Shown here: positions 9,780 through 19,195 of the stretch, piece after piece
Layout: each line of letters begins with the position of its first letter
Position numbering within the stretch: the stretch's first letter is position 1
Assembly (NCBI GenBank): GCA_003523255.1
Contig: DPGH01000002.1
Coordinates: forward strand, 219,849 to 283,848
Length of the DNA: 64,000 nucleotides
Source: Clostridiales bacterium
Lineage (GTDB): Bacteria > Bacillota > Clostridia > Christensenellales > Borkfalkiaceae
Direction of reading: 5' to 3'
The notes under the pieces: generated by a model
Databases searched by the model: none
What the model saw: only the letters and a program-made list of their open reading frames with translations
Told to the model about the DNA's origin: nothing
Position numbers and translations under genes: made by a program

Positions 9780-10607
9780 TTAAATTTCTATTTCCATACC
9801 GTCGTACGCAAGAACTATTCCGTAGCGTTTAAGGGCTTCTTCGAGTTCCGCGTGGGTATTTCCGCAAAAATGCGTTACGTGGCACGCGTATATTTTAGTT
9901 TTATCGGTTATCGCTCCCGCTTTTTTAAGCGACTCAACAGAATTAAGCACACCCGATAAATTGTTGTGTCCGTAATAATTTTCTTTAAGCGTGCCGAACG
10001 TAAAGTCAAACGTTACCGCGTCGAACGCGAGTTCGCGTTCTCTTATAAGTTCGTACGCCGCATCGGTAAGCCCGCCCGTATCCATACAATGAAAATACGT
10101 TTTGCCGCCGCCTTTTATCGCGTATACCAAACTTTCTTCGGTCGTCATATGCACGCTGTCGATCGGAAAAACCTCGTATTCGCCGAGTTCGTATCTTTCG
10201 CCTGCCTTTACGAGGTGCGCTTTAAGATTTTTTATAACGTCCCCGTCGGTTGCGAACTCGTCGTATATTCTTATAACCTCGGCGTTGCCGTAAAGGTTTA
10301 ACACGTCCTCCGTACGGTTTGCGCTGTTATATCTGTTGCGCTGAAACAAATCGCCGTAATAAAAATGGTCTTCGTGCGTGTGAGTTATCAAAAGATACTT
10401 CACCGCGGACAAATCCACTCCGTATTTTATCGCATTGCAATTCGTGTCCGCCGAAAAATCTATCATCAAATCGCGGTTTACCAAAAAACCCGCGCGCGTT
10501 TTTATTTCTTTCCCTTTAACCCTTCGCGCGTTCTCGCAAACGCGGCATCTGCAAAACATCGACGGCACGCCTTCCGACGCGGCTGTCCCTAAAAACTTGA
10601 TTTTCAA
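9780..10607 (-). CDS. MBL-fold metallo-hydrolase, PhnP-like
   Basis: This 275-residue metallo-beta-lactamase-fold protein has the metal-binding signature HTHEDH near residue 73, further His/Asp residues (HCMDTGG, YGHNN) and an N-terminal MKIKFLGTAASEG with CRCRVC, a layout also seen in PhnP-type phosphodiesterases. The start codon is TTG, preceded by AAGGAGACG. It is the first gene of the operon running down to the ABC permease, with its own promoter at 10680-10708. A paralogue lies at 16333-17157 behind the trehalase gene. The link with carbohydrate operons suggests hydrolysis of a sugar-derived ester or lactone, but the substrate is unknown. Confidence 0.8.
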   Translation of the reverse strand: MKIKFLGTAASEGVPSMFCRCRVCENARRVKGKEIKTRAGFLVNRDLMIDFSADTNCNAIKYGVDLSAVKYLLITHTHEDHFYYGDLFQRNRYNSANRTEDVLNLYGNAEVIRIYDEFATDGDVIKNLKAHLVKAGERYELGEYEVFPIDSVHMTTEESLVYAIKGGGKTYFHCMDTGGLTDAAYELIRERELAFDAVTFDFTFGTLKENYYGHNNLSGVLNSVESLKKAGAITDKTKIYACHVTHFCGNTHAELEEALKRYGIVLAYDGMEIEI

Positions 10608-10679
10608 AACGTCTCCTTTTGCGTTTAATTCGTCGCTTCAGCAGGGTATAAATACTCCCATATACCGTTATTCGATTTT

Positions 10680-10708
10680 ATTATAAACTATTAAAAAACG
10701 CATAACAA
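10680..10708 (-). promoter_or_regulatory. Sigma-A promoter of the MBL/lipoprotein/ABC operon
   Basis: On the minus strand, TTGTTA (10703-10708), a 17-bp spacer and TATAAT (10680-10685) lie about 75 bp before the TTG start. The regulon box at 10729-10743 lies 43 bp upstream of the -10. Confidence 0.7.
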
Positions 10709-10715
10709 GACAAAA

Positions 10716-10772
10716 AAGCATATAAAAGTATCAAAAAAACACACAGTTTTTTATCAGCCTTTATATGCTTTT
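10716..10772 (-). terminator. Long imperfect hairpin after the GH36 gene
   Basis: The arms AAAAGCATATAAA and TTTATATGCTTTT pair over 13 bp around a loop of about 30 nt, and the minus-strand copy is followed by T residues. It lies downstream of the GH36 stop and upstream of the MBL promoter; the regulon box 10729-10743 falls in its loop. Confidence 0.5.
10729..10743 (-). promoter_or_regulatory. Regulon box, copy C (TGTGTTTTTTTGATA)
   Basis: Thirteen of 15 bases match the boxes at 15003-15017 and 19178-19192, in the same orientation. It is 43 bp upstream of the -10, as at the GH94 promoter. This position suits an activator; the regulator is not in the window. Confidence 0.5.
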
Positions 10773-10814
10773 AATTTGTGCGATATTACCGCTTTTTACT
10801 ACGAAAACGCCGCT

Positions 10815-12611
10815 TTATAGGTCTTTTTTAAGTTTTATTTTCAATATTTCGCTGTCGTGGGCGGCTAATTTTACTTTCACCGTATCCGAACTTTCGACTT
10901 CAACGTTTTTATACGTTAATAAAATTCCGTCGTTTTTACCCGCGGAAAAACAAAACGTTTTTTCCTCGTCTTCCCAATTGATTAACGCCACCGTACGAAA
11001 TGTTTCGTCCTCGCCCATATCTATTACGGAAGGATAATCTCTTTTATATAAATCGAGCGGCACGCCCGCGCGGGCGTTTATCGGAAGCAGTTCCGCGTAT
11101 TTACCGAAATCTTTTTCGTCTAAAAGCGAAAGTTTATCCGAAATCATCGTGGTACCCCCGACCGAACGGATGAACGTTTTAAACGTTCTTATTTCCGTTT
11201 CGCTCCTCGTGCAGAAGCGGAAGCATTCCCCGTCCTGTTTATCGGGAGTTCTTACCATAAAACAATCGGGGTCCGCAACCGCGAATTCCGAAACGAAATT
11301 ACGCTTATAAACCATTTTTGCGACTTCTTTAACGGCGTTAAAATCCTCGAATATGTCTATACTCGTTCTGACGCTGTCGCAAAGTCCCGCAGAAGCGTCT
11401 ATCGGACTCGTACAGGTTAAAATTTTAGTGTCTGCGGTAACGCTTTCCTTAATAATTTTAAGCGCGGTCCTATAATTTTTTAACGGAGAAAAATCCGCGC
11501 GGCTATATCCGCACCCCGCAATGTTATAACTTATCAAATCGATTTTAATATAGCGATAGCCCCATTCGTACGAAAGTTTTTTAAACAGGTCGCGCAAAAA
11601 GTCCGCCGCGTCTTTTACGGAATAGTCTATATAATTTCTGTCCGTTTGCGCTTTAACAAACCACTCTTTGTGATTTATAAACGTTTCGGAATCGTCCGAA
11701 AAACAAAACGGCGCAACCCATATGCCGGGTACAAAACCTTTTTCTTTTATTTTGTCGCACAAATATTTCATTCCGTGCGGAAACTTTTCGTTCTCCGTCC
11801 AGTCGCCGAGACATTTTTCCCACCCGTCGTCTATCTGAAATAATTTAAATCCCTCGGTCTTTGCCGCAAGCAAATCGAGGTTTTGCAACAAATTTTCTTC
11901 GGTAATGTTCTGTCCGTAATAATACCAACTGCACCACCCCGCGAGTTTATCGATCGGGCGGTCTTTTATTCCGTTCTTTTTTGCGATAAGTTTGCCGTAA
12001 GAAAAAAGCGTATCAGGCGAATTTTCGGTTATCACGCAAAACTCGTCTAAATTAAAGACGGAATTTTCTGCAAAATTATGACCGTTTAAGTTCGCCCTGA
12101 CGAAAACGCTTCCGTTTTCGTTTACCGTTACGGTATTAAAATAATTTTCGTACGAGACGGAACCTATAACGCCGTACTTTTTTTTGCGTGCCGAAAAAGA
12201 AACGTACCCCGCGCCGGTAACCGAGCCGCCCTCTACGAGCGTTTCGGTTTTAGCCTGCGATTGCATGTCTAATATTTCGGACCCGTTGATACCGTATATC
12301 GTGTTATAAACGCACGTTACGGGGTTTGCGTTTATCTTAAACCTCACGATAAACTCCGTAGTGGTTTTAATCGTTTTTTTGATTTTTGCCGAAACGGAAA
12401 ATACCGCGCCTTTTGCGGCTTTTTCCGCACGTAAAGTCAAATCGTAATACTCGGTGCGTATAATCGCAACGTTTTCGTTACAATCGCAAGCGGTTACGGC
12501 GTTTATTTTTGAAGTTAAAACCGTATCGAACACTTTAAGATTAAACCCGAAATTTTTAATCGCCGAGCCGCGACTTTTAAAACACAAATCGCCCTTTTCT
12601 ATATAAAACAT
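10815..12611 (-). CDS. GH36-like alpha-galactosidase (melibiase family)
   Basis: This 598-residue cytoplasmic enzyme has no signal peptide. The central (beta/alpha)8 barrel is recognised from GWCSWYYYG, LFQIDDGWEKC and GIWVAPFC. YIKID near residue 355 supplies the expected nucleophile Asp, and RTSIDI near residue 417 fits the acid/base Asp region of GH36. N-terminal beta-rich and C-terminal sheet domains bring it to a normal GH36 length. It starts 3 bp after the GH94 phosphorylase gene, so the two enzymes are made together and probably act in series on an imported alpha-galactoside-containing oligosaccharide. Alpha-galactosidase is the best guess, but GH36 also holds other activities. Confidence 0.8.
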   Translation of the reverse strand: MFYIEKGDLCFKSRGSAIKNFGFNLKVFDTVLTSKINAVTACDCNENVAIIRTEYYDLTLRAEKAAKGAVFSVSAKIKKTIKTTTEFIVRFKINANPVTCVYNTIYGINGSEILDMQSQAKTETLVEGGSVTGAGYVSFSARKKKYGVIGSVSYENYFNTVTVNENGSVFVRANLNGHNFAENSVFNLDEFCVITENSPDTLFSYGKLIAKKNGIKDRPIDKLAGWCSWYYYGQNITEENLLQNLDLLAAKTEGFKLFQIDDGWEKCLGDWTENEKFPHGMKYLCDKIKEKGFVPGIWVAPFCFSDDSETFINHKEWFVKAQTDRNYIDYSVKDAADFLRDLFKKLSYEWGYRYIKIDLISYNIAGCGYSRADFSPLKNYRTALKIIKESVTADTKILTCTSPIDASAGLCDSVRTSIDIFEDFNAVKEVAKMVYKRNFVSEFAVADPDCFMVRTPDKQDGECFRFCTRSETEIRTFKTFIRSVGGTTMISDKLSLLDEKDFGKYAELLPINARAGVPLDLYKRDYPSVIDMGEDETFRTVALINWEDEEKTFCFSAGKNDGILLTYKNVEVESSDTVKVKLAAHDSEILKIKLKKDL

Positions 12612-12614
12612 CGC

Positions 12615-14924
12615 CTAATATACCACCTTTACTTTAATTTCTTTTTCGGTTTTATCGTAAGGGATAACGTTGCCGCTTATCCTTTCGCCGTTTACGATTA
12701 AACCTTTATTCTCTCCGCGCTCGTATTCTATTGCGTATTTCTGCCCGCGGAATATACGTTCTACCTTTTTAACCGTAAGTTTTTCGGATATGCAGGGCTC
12801 TATTTTAAGTCCGAGGTAAGTAGGTTTAACGCCGCAAATATATTCCGTAACGGCGCGATATATCCAGCCCGCCGTACCAGTTATCCAACTCATCGGCGCA
12901 AAGCCCGGCGTATATTCGTTTTCCGGTCCGATATAAAAATTGCTGAAAGCGTACGGTTCCATACCGTTGTTCGGATTCGCGGGATTATCGTAACGGATTT
13001 TTAACAGCGTTTCATACGCGTTATCCGCACGCCCGAGCATACAGTCGGCAACTATTTTGAACGCCACGCCGTGGTTATAAACGGCACCGTTTTCGACTAT
13101 TCCGTTTTTAAAATAAGTAATTCTGCCGAGAGAGTCGTCTCCGTGCGTATAACACGGCGAAAGTTGCATATATCCGAAAGCGCATTTAAGGCGTTTTTCC
13201 GCTTCGTCCATAAACGTTTCGAGCGTAGGCTTATCGGTAAGGTTCGCAAGCACCGCCCACGTTTGGGGGTTTAAGTATATTTTTGCGCTCTCGCACGCGT
13301 CCGCGCCGATAGGCTCTCCTTCGTCGTTATATCCGTAAATAAGGTGCTTGCCGTCTACGCCGCTCTCCATCACGCTTTGCGTCAAGGCTTTCTTCCTCTT
13401 TTCGTATTCCGCAATCTCTTCCGTCTTGCCCGTAAGTTTAAGTATTTCTATAAACTCGTTTACAGCCTTAACGGTCGCAAGAGTAAGCCAAACGCTTTCC
13501 CCTCTGCCCTTTTTACCCGCGGCGTTCAGACTGTCGTTCCAGTCGCCGCCAAGTAAAAGCACCAAGCCGTGGCTACCGAGACACCGTGTAAGATAGTCTA
13601 CCGACTTTTTAACGTGTAAAAACACGCTTTCGGTATAAGCGGTGGGGTCGTGTTTTTTAAATTCGGACGGTTTATCGTAACCGCTTTTTTCTTTACTCGT
13701 ACCTTTAAGATAAGGCACCTCTTCGGAAAGCACCGTTAAATCGCCGCTTTCGTTTATATACTGCAACACGGTAGCAGGTATCCATGAGCCGCAATCGTTA
13801 TACGGATAGTAAAAACACGGGTCGAACATACGTATAGGGTTGCCGTCCTCGTATTGCCATTTGAGCACGTCTACTATTCTTTCGCGCGCGGTTGCGGGCG
13901 CAAGAGAAGTAAACGAAGCGATGTCCTGCATAACGTCCCTGAATCCCTTGCCGTACACTCTGCCCCAGTCTTTACCCAAAGACAACTGCCTTTTAAGCCA
14001 CACGTTAGTCTGCGCGTCCAAAACGGGGTCGCTCGACGAAAGTCTGAACGTTTCTATTCCGGCGGCGTTAAGCGATTTTTGCTTTTCAAACTCACCGCTA
14101 TACGTCGAGTTAAGGCAAAAATATTTTGCTTCGGCATCGCACTCTTCGTCGTTTGCGGATACGCCGATTGCATAGTTGTTTTCCCATACCTCGCCCTTTT
14201 TAAGTTTAACGGAAATTTTAAGCGCGCCGATAATATCGTTTTCAAACGTTACCCCGCGCGAGGGGAGTTCTTTTTTGCTTAGTCCTTCGGGCGAAAACGC
14301 GCTGCCGTAAACGCCTATAAAGTCGCCTTTTGCCGCGGCAAAGGAACTTACCGGTTTTTGAGAGGAAACGTAATACCTTGCGTAATACGGTTTAGAATAC
14401 GCGTCGTGCATATATTTTACGCCGTTAAAACTTTGCGCTTTTACCGCCTCGGTATAACAGTCCTCGTTGCTTTCGTTAGGGGTCGGGCGTGAATAAAAGT
14501 ACACGCTTAAATCTTTATCTTCGCCCGAAAAGTTTTCTATTTTTACGTCGAGCATAACGGCGCGCCCTTCTACGGGTAAAAGGAGCGTGCAAACCGCCTT
14601 AACGCCGTTATATACCGCTACCGTGCGCTGATACCCGAGCCCCACGCGGCACTCGAAAACCTCAAAGTCCGATTTTTGATAGTTTCTGTTACAGCAAAAC
14701 GCCGTACCCGTCTTTTCGTCTTTAATATAAACGTTGAGCTCGCCCTCGTCGATATTCGTCTTTACCGAATCGCGAACGGTGTGGCACGCGCCGCCTAAAA
14801 ACTGGTTGCAACTGCATATGGTATCGTCGTTCCATAAATAATTTTTGAGTTCTCTTACGGGAAACATATCCGTTATAACGTACTCGTTAGTAAGATTATC
14901 GAAGTAACCGCCTTTATTTGCCAT
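12615..14924 (-). CDS. GH94-type glycoside phosphorylase
   Basis: This 769-residue enzyme uses inorganic phosphate to split a beta-linked disaccharide or oligosaccharide into sugar 1-phosphate. The N-terminal domain (YFDNLTNEYVITD, YQKSDFEVFECRVGLG) and the (alpha/alpha)6 barrel (GKGFRDVMQDIAS, PYNDCGSWIPATV, LLGGDWNDSLN with the likely catalytic Asp near residue 463) match the cellobiose/cellodextrin/chitobiose phosphorylase family. It is intracellular. It heads a two-gene operon with the GH36 enzyme, and its consensus promoter and regulon box face away from the trehalase gene. The precise acceptor cannot be read from sequence. Confidence 0.85.
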   Translation of the reverse strand: MANKGGYFDNLTNEYVITDMFPVRELKNYLWNDDTICSCNQFLGGACHTVRDSVKTNIDEGELNVYIKDEKTGTAFCCNRNYQKSDFEVFECRVGLGYQRTVAVYNGVKAVCTLLLPVEGRAVMLDVKIENFSGEDKDLSVYFYSRPTPNESNEDCYTEAVKAQSFNGVKYMHDAYSKPYYARYYVSSQKPVSSFAAAKGDFIGVYGSAFSPEGLSKKELPSRGVTFENDIIGALKISVKLKKGEVWENNYAIGVSANDEECDAEAKYFCLNSTYSGEFEKQKSLNAAGIETFRLSSSDPVLDAQTNVWLKRQLSLGKDWGRVYGKGFRDVMQDIASFTSLAPATARERIVDVLKWQYEDGNPIRMFDPCFYYPYNDCGSWIPATVLQYINESGDLTVLSEEVPYLKGTSKEKSGYDKPSEFKKHDPTAYTESVFLHVKKSVDYLTRCLGSHGLVLLLGGDWNDSLNAAGKKGRGESVWLTLATVKAVNEFIEILKLTGKTEEIAEYEKRKKALTQSVMESGVDGKHLIYGYNDEGEPIGADACESAKIYLNPQTWAVLANLTDKPTLETFMDEAEKRLKCAFGYMQLSPCYTHGDDSLGRITYFKNGIVENGAVYNHGVAFKIVADCMLGRADNAYETLLKIRYDNPANPNNGMEPYAFSNFYIGPENEYTPGFAPMSWITGTAGWIYRAVTEYICGVKPTYLGLKIEPCISEKLTVKKVERIFRGQKYAIEYERGENKGLIVNGERISGNVIPYDKTEKEIKVKVVY

Positions 14925-14953
14925 ATTTTTCTCCTTAAACGTTTTTCCGTCTA

Positions 14954-14981
14954 ATTATAACATTAAAAAATCCATTGTCAA
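14954..14981 (-). promoter_or_regulatory. Promoter of the GH94-GH36 operon
   Basis: Minus strand: TTGACA (14976-14981), 16-bp spacer, TATAAT (14954-14959), 29 bp before the ATG. A regulon box lies 21 bp upstream of the -35. Confidence 0.85.
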
Positions 14982-15001
14982 TATCATTTTAAAACTCAAA
15001 T

Positions 15002-15020
15002 ATGTCATAAAAACACAAAA
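15002..15020 (-). promoter_or_regulatory. Regulon box, copy A (TTTTGTGTTTTTATGACAT)
   Basis: Nineteen bases are identical to 19177-19195. It lies 21 bp upstream of the -35 of the GH94 promoter and 14 bp upstream of the divergent trehalase -35, so one bound protein could control both directions. Confidence 0.55.
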
Positions 15021-15034
15021 CCGCGGTTTCGCTA

Positions 15035-15063
15035 TTGACTTTAAAAAGCGGAAAATATATAAT
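15035..15063 (+). promoter_or_regulatory. Promoter of the trehalase-MBL operon
   Basis: TTGACT (15035-15040), 17-bp spacer, TATAAT (15058-15063), 29 bp before the ATG at 15093. Confidence 0.85.
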
Positions 15064-15092
15064 TAAAAAAAATCTTTACGATAAGGAAAATC

Positions 15093-16316
15093 ATGACTGC
15101 GCACGATTACGTTTTACAACACTGGAAAGACACCGTAAGAACGCCCGGGGTTGACGACACTCAATCTTTCGTAAAACTTCCGAAACCTTTTACCACGCCG
15201 ACCGCCGGCGACTATTTTAAAAATTTTTATTACTGGGACACTTATTTTACGAACGTCGGGCTACTTACCGACGGACTGACCGAGCAAGCAGAAAACAATC
15301 TCGATATAATGGCGTTTTTCGTTGAAAAAATAGGTTACGTACCTAATGCCGACCACTTTTTAAACGGTTCTCAACCGCCGTTTTTTACGCGCGGCGTATA
15401 CGATTTGTACGAAAAAACGAAAGATAAACGCGTTATATCCAAGTTTAAGGACGCCGTTATTTCGGAACTCGCGTTCTGGGATGGCGACAGAACGCTTTCC
15501 GTCGGGCTAAGTCAATACAGAACTAACCGCCCCGCCTCTAAACTCGACGGAGATTACGAGTACTTTGTAAACAGAGTCGGCGGACTTACGGAAACGGAAA
15601 AACAAATACCCCCGCATAAACTTGCGAGAGACTTTCTCGCGATAGGAGAATCGGGCTGGGATTGCAACGCGCGCTTTAAAACGGACACGAACAGGTTTGC
15701 GACGTACGATTTTGCCGCGCTTGATTTAAATTGCATTTTATACGACGCGGAAAGCAAAATCTCGTTTATGTGCGCCGAAGTCGGCGATAACGCCAACGCC
15801 GAACGGTTTTTAACAAAATCCCGAAAAAGAAAAAGCCTTATAGAAAGTTTTATGAAAGACCGTAAAACCGGCGTATACTACGACTACGATTATAAAGCGG
15901 ACAAACTTTCGACGGTGCTTTCGGCGGCTTCGCTGTTTCCATACGCGTTCGGCGTGTCCACCGACGCTGCCGCGTGCGAAAAGGTTTTTATGCGGCTCGA
16001 CCTGCCGCACGGTTTGTCTACGGCGGAATACCGCGGAAACGACCTGTACTTTCAGTGGGACTACCCTAATATGTGGGCGCCGATAGTTTACGCGGCGTAC
16101 CTTGCGCTTAAAAACACAGGCAATATCGAACACGCTAAAAAGCTTAAAAATCAGTATCTCGACACCGTTGAAAGCGTTTATAACGAAACGGGTAAACTGT
16201 GGGAAAAATACGACGCCGCCACGGGCAAAGTTTCGACTTCTATCGAATACGAAACCCCGCCCATGATGGGCTGGACGGCGGCGGTTTACGAATATCTGTA
16301 CAACGAAAAAATCTAA
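15093..16316 (+). CDS. GH37 trehalase-like glycoside hydrolase
   Basis: This 407-residue (alpha/alpha)6-barrel hydrolase carries both family signatures: DYFKNFYYWDTYF (equivalent of PGGRFxExYxWDxY) near residue 40, and QWDYPNMWAP near residue 320. ESGWD near residue 185 carries the catalytic acid region, and EYETPPMMGWT is the C-terminal signature. There is no signal peptide, so it should split trehalose or a related alpha-glucoside inside the cell. It is about 100 residues shorter than classic trehalases, mostly at the N-terminus. It is transcribed with the second MBL hydrolase, 16 bp downstream. Confidence 0.87.
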   Translation: MTAHDYVLQHWKDTVRTPGVDDTQSFVKLPKPFTTPTAGDYFKNFYYWDTYFTNVGLLTDGLTEQAENNLDIMAFFVEKIGYVPNADHFLNGSQPPFFTRGVYDLYEKTKDKRVISKFKDAVISELAFWDGDRTLSVGLSQYRTNRPASKLDGDYEYFVNRVGGLTETEKQIPPHKLARDFLAIGESGWDCNARFKTDTNRFATYDFAALDLNCILYDAESKISFMCAEVGDNANAERFLTKSRKRKSLIESFMKDRKTGVYYDYDYKADKLSTVLSAASLFPYAFGVSTDAAACEKVFMRLDLPHGLSTAEYRGNDLYFQWDYPNMWAPIVYAAYLALKNTGNIEHAKKLKNQYLDTVESVYNETGKLWEKYDAATGKVSTSIEYETPPMMGWTAAVYEYLYNEKI

Positions 16317-16332
16317 CCGGAGGAAACCGAAA

Positions 16333-17157
16333 ATGAAAATAAAATATTTAGGCACCGCGGCGTACGAAGGCATACCCGCATTGTTTTGCGATTGCGAAGC
16401 GTGTAAAAACGCGAGAATAAACGGCGGCAAAGATTTACGCACGAGGACGCAAGCCGTAATAGACGATAAACTGCTTATAGACTTTCCCGCGGACAGTCTT
16501 TGGCATATGATGACTTACGGTATAGATTTCGGCAAATTTACTTCCGTGCTTATCACGCACAGCCATTCGGACCACCTATATGCGGAAGACCTCGGCATAA
16601 GGAGCAAATGGCTTACAAAATACGCGGGTCGTAAGCCGCTTAACGTTTACGTCGGCGACGACGGAAAAGCAAAAATATCGGCGGAATGTGCCGAAATGGT
16701 TAAAAACGGAGAAATAATACTGCACGACGTCGCGCCGTTTATACCGTTTACGGTTGAAGGTTATACCGTTATCCCTATCCCCGCAAGCCACTCGCCCGAA
16801 TGTTCGCCCTACATATTCATAATATCGGACGGTGTTAAAACCATGCTTTACGGCAACGATACTGGCGCGCTAAAAAAAGAAACGCTTGAAAAATTGCTTG
16901 CGTTAAACGTTAAATTCGATTTGCTCTCGCTTGACTGCACCATGGGCGAAAGCCCCTCTTACTACGGACACCTTAACGCTAAAGAGGACGTTGAACTTGC
17001 AAACGTTTTATCGGCAAACGGCAAACTGAACGCGAACTGCAAAAAAGTCGTTACTCACTTTTCGCACAACCATTACGTTTCTCATAAACATTTTGAAAAC
17101 CTTTTGGGCGGCGAGGGATTTACCGTCGCATACGACGGCATGGAACTCGAATTTTAA
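16333..17157 (+). CDS. MBL-fold metallo-hydrolase, paralogue of the 9780-10607 protein
   Basis: A 274-residue protein collinear with the first MBL enzyme: MKIKYLGTAAYEG at the start, CDCEAC, HSHSDH near residue 76, GNDTGA, YYGHLN and FSHNHY for the remaining metal ligands. The ATG follows GGAGGAAACC. Expression together with the trehalase suggests that both paralogues process by-products or esters of imported sugars, but no substrate is known. It ends at a strong terminator shared with the convergent pseudogene. Confidence 0.8.
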   Translation: MKIKYLGTAAYEGIPALFCDCEACKNARINGGKDLRTRTQAVIDDKLLIDFPADSLWHMMTYGIDFGKFTSVLITHSHSDHLYAEDLGIRSKWLTKYAGRKPLNVYVGDDGKAKISAECAEMVKNGEIILHDVAPFIPFTVEGYTVIPIPASHSPECSPYIFIISDGVKTMLYGNDTGALKKETLEKLLALNVKFDLLSLDCTMGESPSYYGHLNAKEDVELANVLSANGKLNANCKKVVTHFSHNHYVSHKHFENLLGGEGFTVAYDGMELEF

Positions 17158-17184
17158 GAGTTAATTCAATTAACCGCTAACAAT

Positions 17185-17213
17185 AAAAGCACGCCTTTTC
17201 GGCGTGCTTTTTT
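17185..17213. terminator. Bidirectional terminator between MBL gene and FAD pseudogene
   Basis: Stem AAAAGCACGCC / GGCGTGCTTTT with a short loop, followed by T residues on both strands. It serves the plus-strand trehalase-MBL operon and the convergent minus-strand gene. Confidence 0.85.
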
Positions 17214-17224
17214 CGATTTTCCAG

Positions 17225-18974
17225 TTAAAACACCTCAAACGTGAAAAGTTTACCGGTTTCCGTACCCCGTAGTTTTCGGTTATAACGAGTTTAACTTTTA
17301 ACGCTTTATCCGTAAATTTTACAACGACGTTTCTTTTGGCGTTGTTTTCGGAAGAGACTATTTGCGTTTCGTTACTAAAGGCGTTTTCTATAACGACTTT
17401 ATAACTTTTTACGAGAGTTTTCGGTAAACCGACGAGCAATTCGTCGCCTGATATATTGCACCTTGACGACCTGTGTCTTTCGTAAAAATTAAGTCCTTCG
17501 TAACTTTCTCTTTTAAAATCGCTGCCGAAAACTATTTTTACGCCGTTTATATCTGCGGGCGTGTCGAAAGAATAAACGAGTTCTTCGCCATGGCGAATCA
17601 TAGCCCCGTTAGGCTCTTCGGATAAATCTCTGTCGATGCCGTTACGCAGAACTTCCGCCCCGTTAAAGCGCGCGTTTTTACAAACGGTAGCAACCTTTCT
17701 TTTTACGCCGGGCAAAAAACAATCTTCGGTCAATAATACTTGCTGTATTTCGTTCACCCTTTGGAGCGCGCCTCGCGGCGAAAGTTTATATTTATGCGCG
17801 ATAAACGCCGCCGCCCCTACCGCCTGTCCGATAGAAACGCACGTACCCATAACCCCGCGCGGAACTCATCGCCATATGCGTCATACTGACGTTTCGCCCC
17901 GCGAAAAACAGGTTGTCGATATTCTGCGAGTACAAGCACCTGTATGGTATACCGTATTGTTTTTTTAGAGGTATAGAATAATTGCTTTTATCCCCGTAAA
18001 AGCCCTCGGGATTATGGTCGTCGAGCGGTCAACCGCCGTACGCCGCGACGTCGTAAAAATCTTTTGCGCTTTCGATATCGATTGCGGTCATAACATAGTC
18101 GCCGAGCATTCTGCGGGATTCTCTTTTGGCGGCTAAAAAACCTATAAATTCGAGTTCGTAATTATCTGCGTCGAATTCGCCGCTGTTTTTTAATCGTATC
18201 CCACACGCCGAGACAAAGCGAAACGAGCCGCCTGTTTAAATTTTCCGCGTCCGTTATAACGTTCTCCGTCCCGCCGAGTTCTATATACCAAAAATTATCG
18301 CTCGGAGAGGTAAGATTAACCCCTTTGCTTTTAGGTTTTTCCACGGAAACTTTTTCCGCCCACTCCGGCGCATGAAACGGCACTTTTTTATCAGTACGCC
18401 GCGCCTGTATAAGGCAACTGTTCCCCATGGTTTTAGCGTCTTTTTCGGTATGGGTGCGCATCGTTTCGCCATGCTCGTTTTTACTTTCTCTACCGTACAT
18501 AAATTTTGCGCCAGTAAGCGGTGCGGTTATACTGTCGCCCGAGCAGTCGGCAAAATATTCGGCGGTGATTTCGTAAAGCGTTTGAGTAGTCATCTGATAC
18601 GCGGTTATACGTTTTATAACGTTATTCTCCGCAAAGGCGTTAAAACACGTGCAATTCATAAGCGCGGTAACATTTTTTTCGCCGTAAACCACGCCGTCTA
18701 TAACCGCGTTGTAAATATACGGGTTTTTGGTCGGGTTAAGTCTTAAATTTTCGAGCGCGATTTCTTCCGCCAAGCCGCCCTCTCTGTACGTAAAATCGCT
18801 TGCGCCGCATATCCACATGCGAACTTCGCTCGACGCATTGCCGCCGAATACGGGTCTTTCCTGCACGATAACGGTTTTAAGTCCGAGCCGTGCCGCGGTT
18901 ACCGCGGCGGAAAGTCCCGCCATGCCGCCTATAACGCATAAATCGGCGTTTAATTCTATTGTCTTTAATGCCAT
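17225..18974 (-). pseudogene. FAD-dependent oxidoreductase, inactivated by three indels and one nonsense codon
   Basis: The N-terminal Rossmann motif (DLCVIGGMAGLSAAVTAARL, with ERPVFGGNASSEVR) identifies a large FAD-dependent oxidoreductase often linked with sugar loci. Reading along the minus strand, an extra A in a run of six (18186-18191) shifts the frame after GVWDTIK. An in-frame TGA (18029-18031) replaces the Trp expected in YGGWPLDDHNPEG. An extra G (run 17853-17856) shifts the frame before MGTCVSIGQAVG. A missing G (run 17265-17268) shifts the tail; restoring it gives a stop at 17225-17227, just before the terminator. All lesions except the TGA are in homopolymers. The promoter also looks decayed. 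Confidence 0.85.
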
Positions 18975-19150
18975 TGCTTTTTACCTTGATTTTCGTTTTA
19001 GTGCCCGGTTATCGAAAACCGCCGTCTCGATTAAATTACCGCGTCGTAACGCCATTACACATACTTTTTCGTTTATATTTAAATGTTGTGCGGCGTGCAA
19101 AAATAAATTTTGCATTACTTACGCAATGCCTTATTCGCCTATAAAAACGT

Positions 19151-19195
19151 TGTCAATATCAATAAAAAACCAAATAATGTCATAAAAACACAAAA
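19151..19195 (-). promoter_or_regulatory. Decayed regulon promoter with box B upstream of the FAD pseudogene
   Basis: Minus strand: the box TTTTGTGTTTTTATGACAT (19177-19195), then TGATATTGACAA with -35 TTGACA at 19151-19156, spaced 21 bp exactly as at the GH94 promoter. No good -10 is found at the expected distance (AATAAG/ATAAGG). The box abuts the T-tract of the GH4 terminator. Confidence 0.5.
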
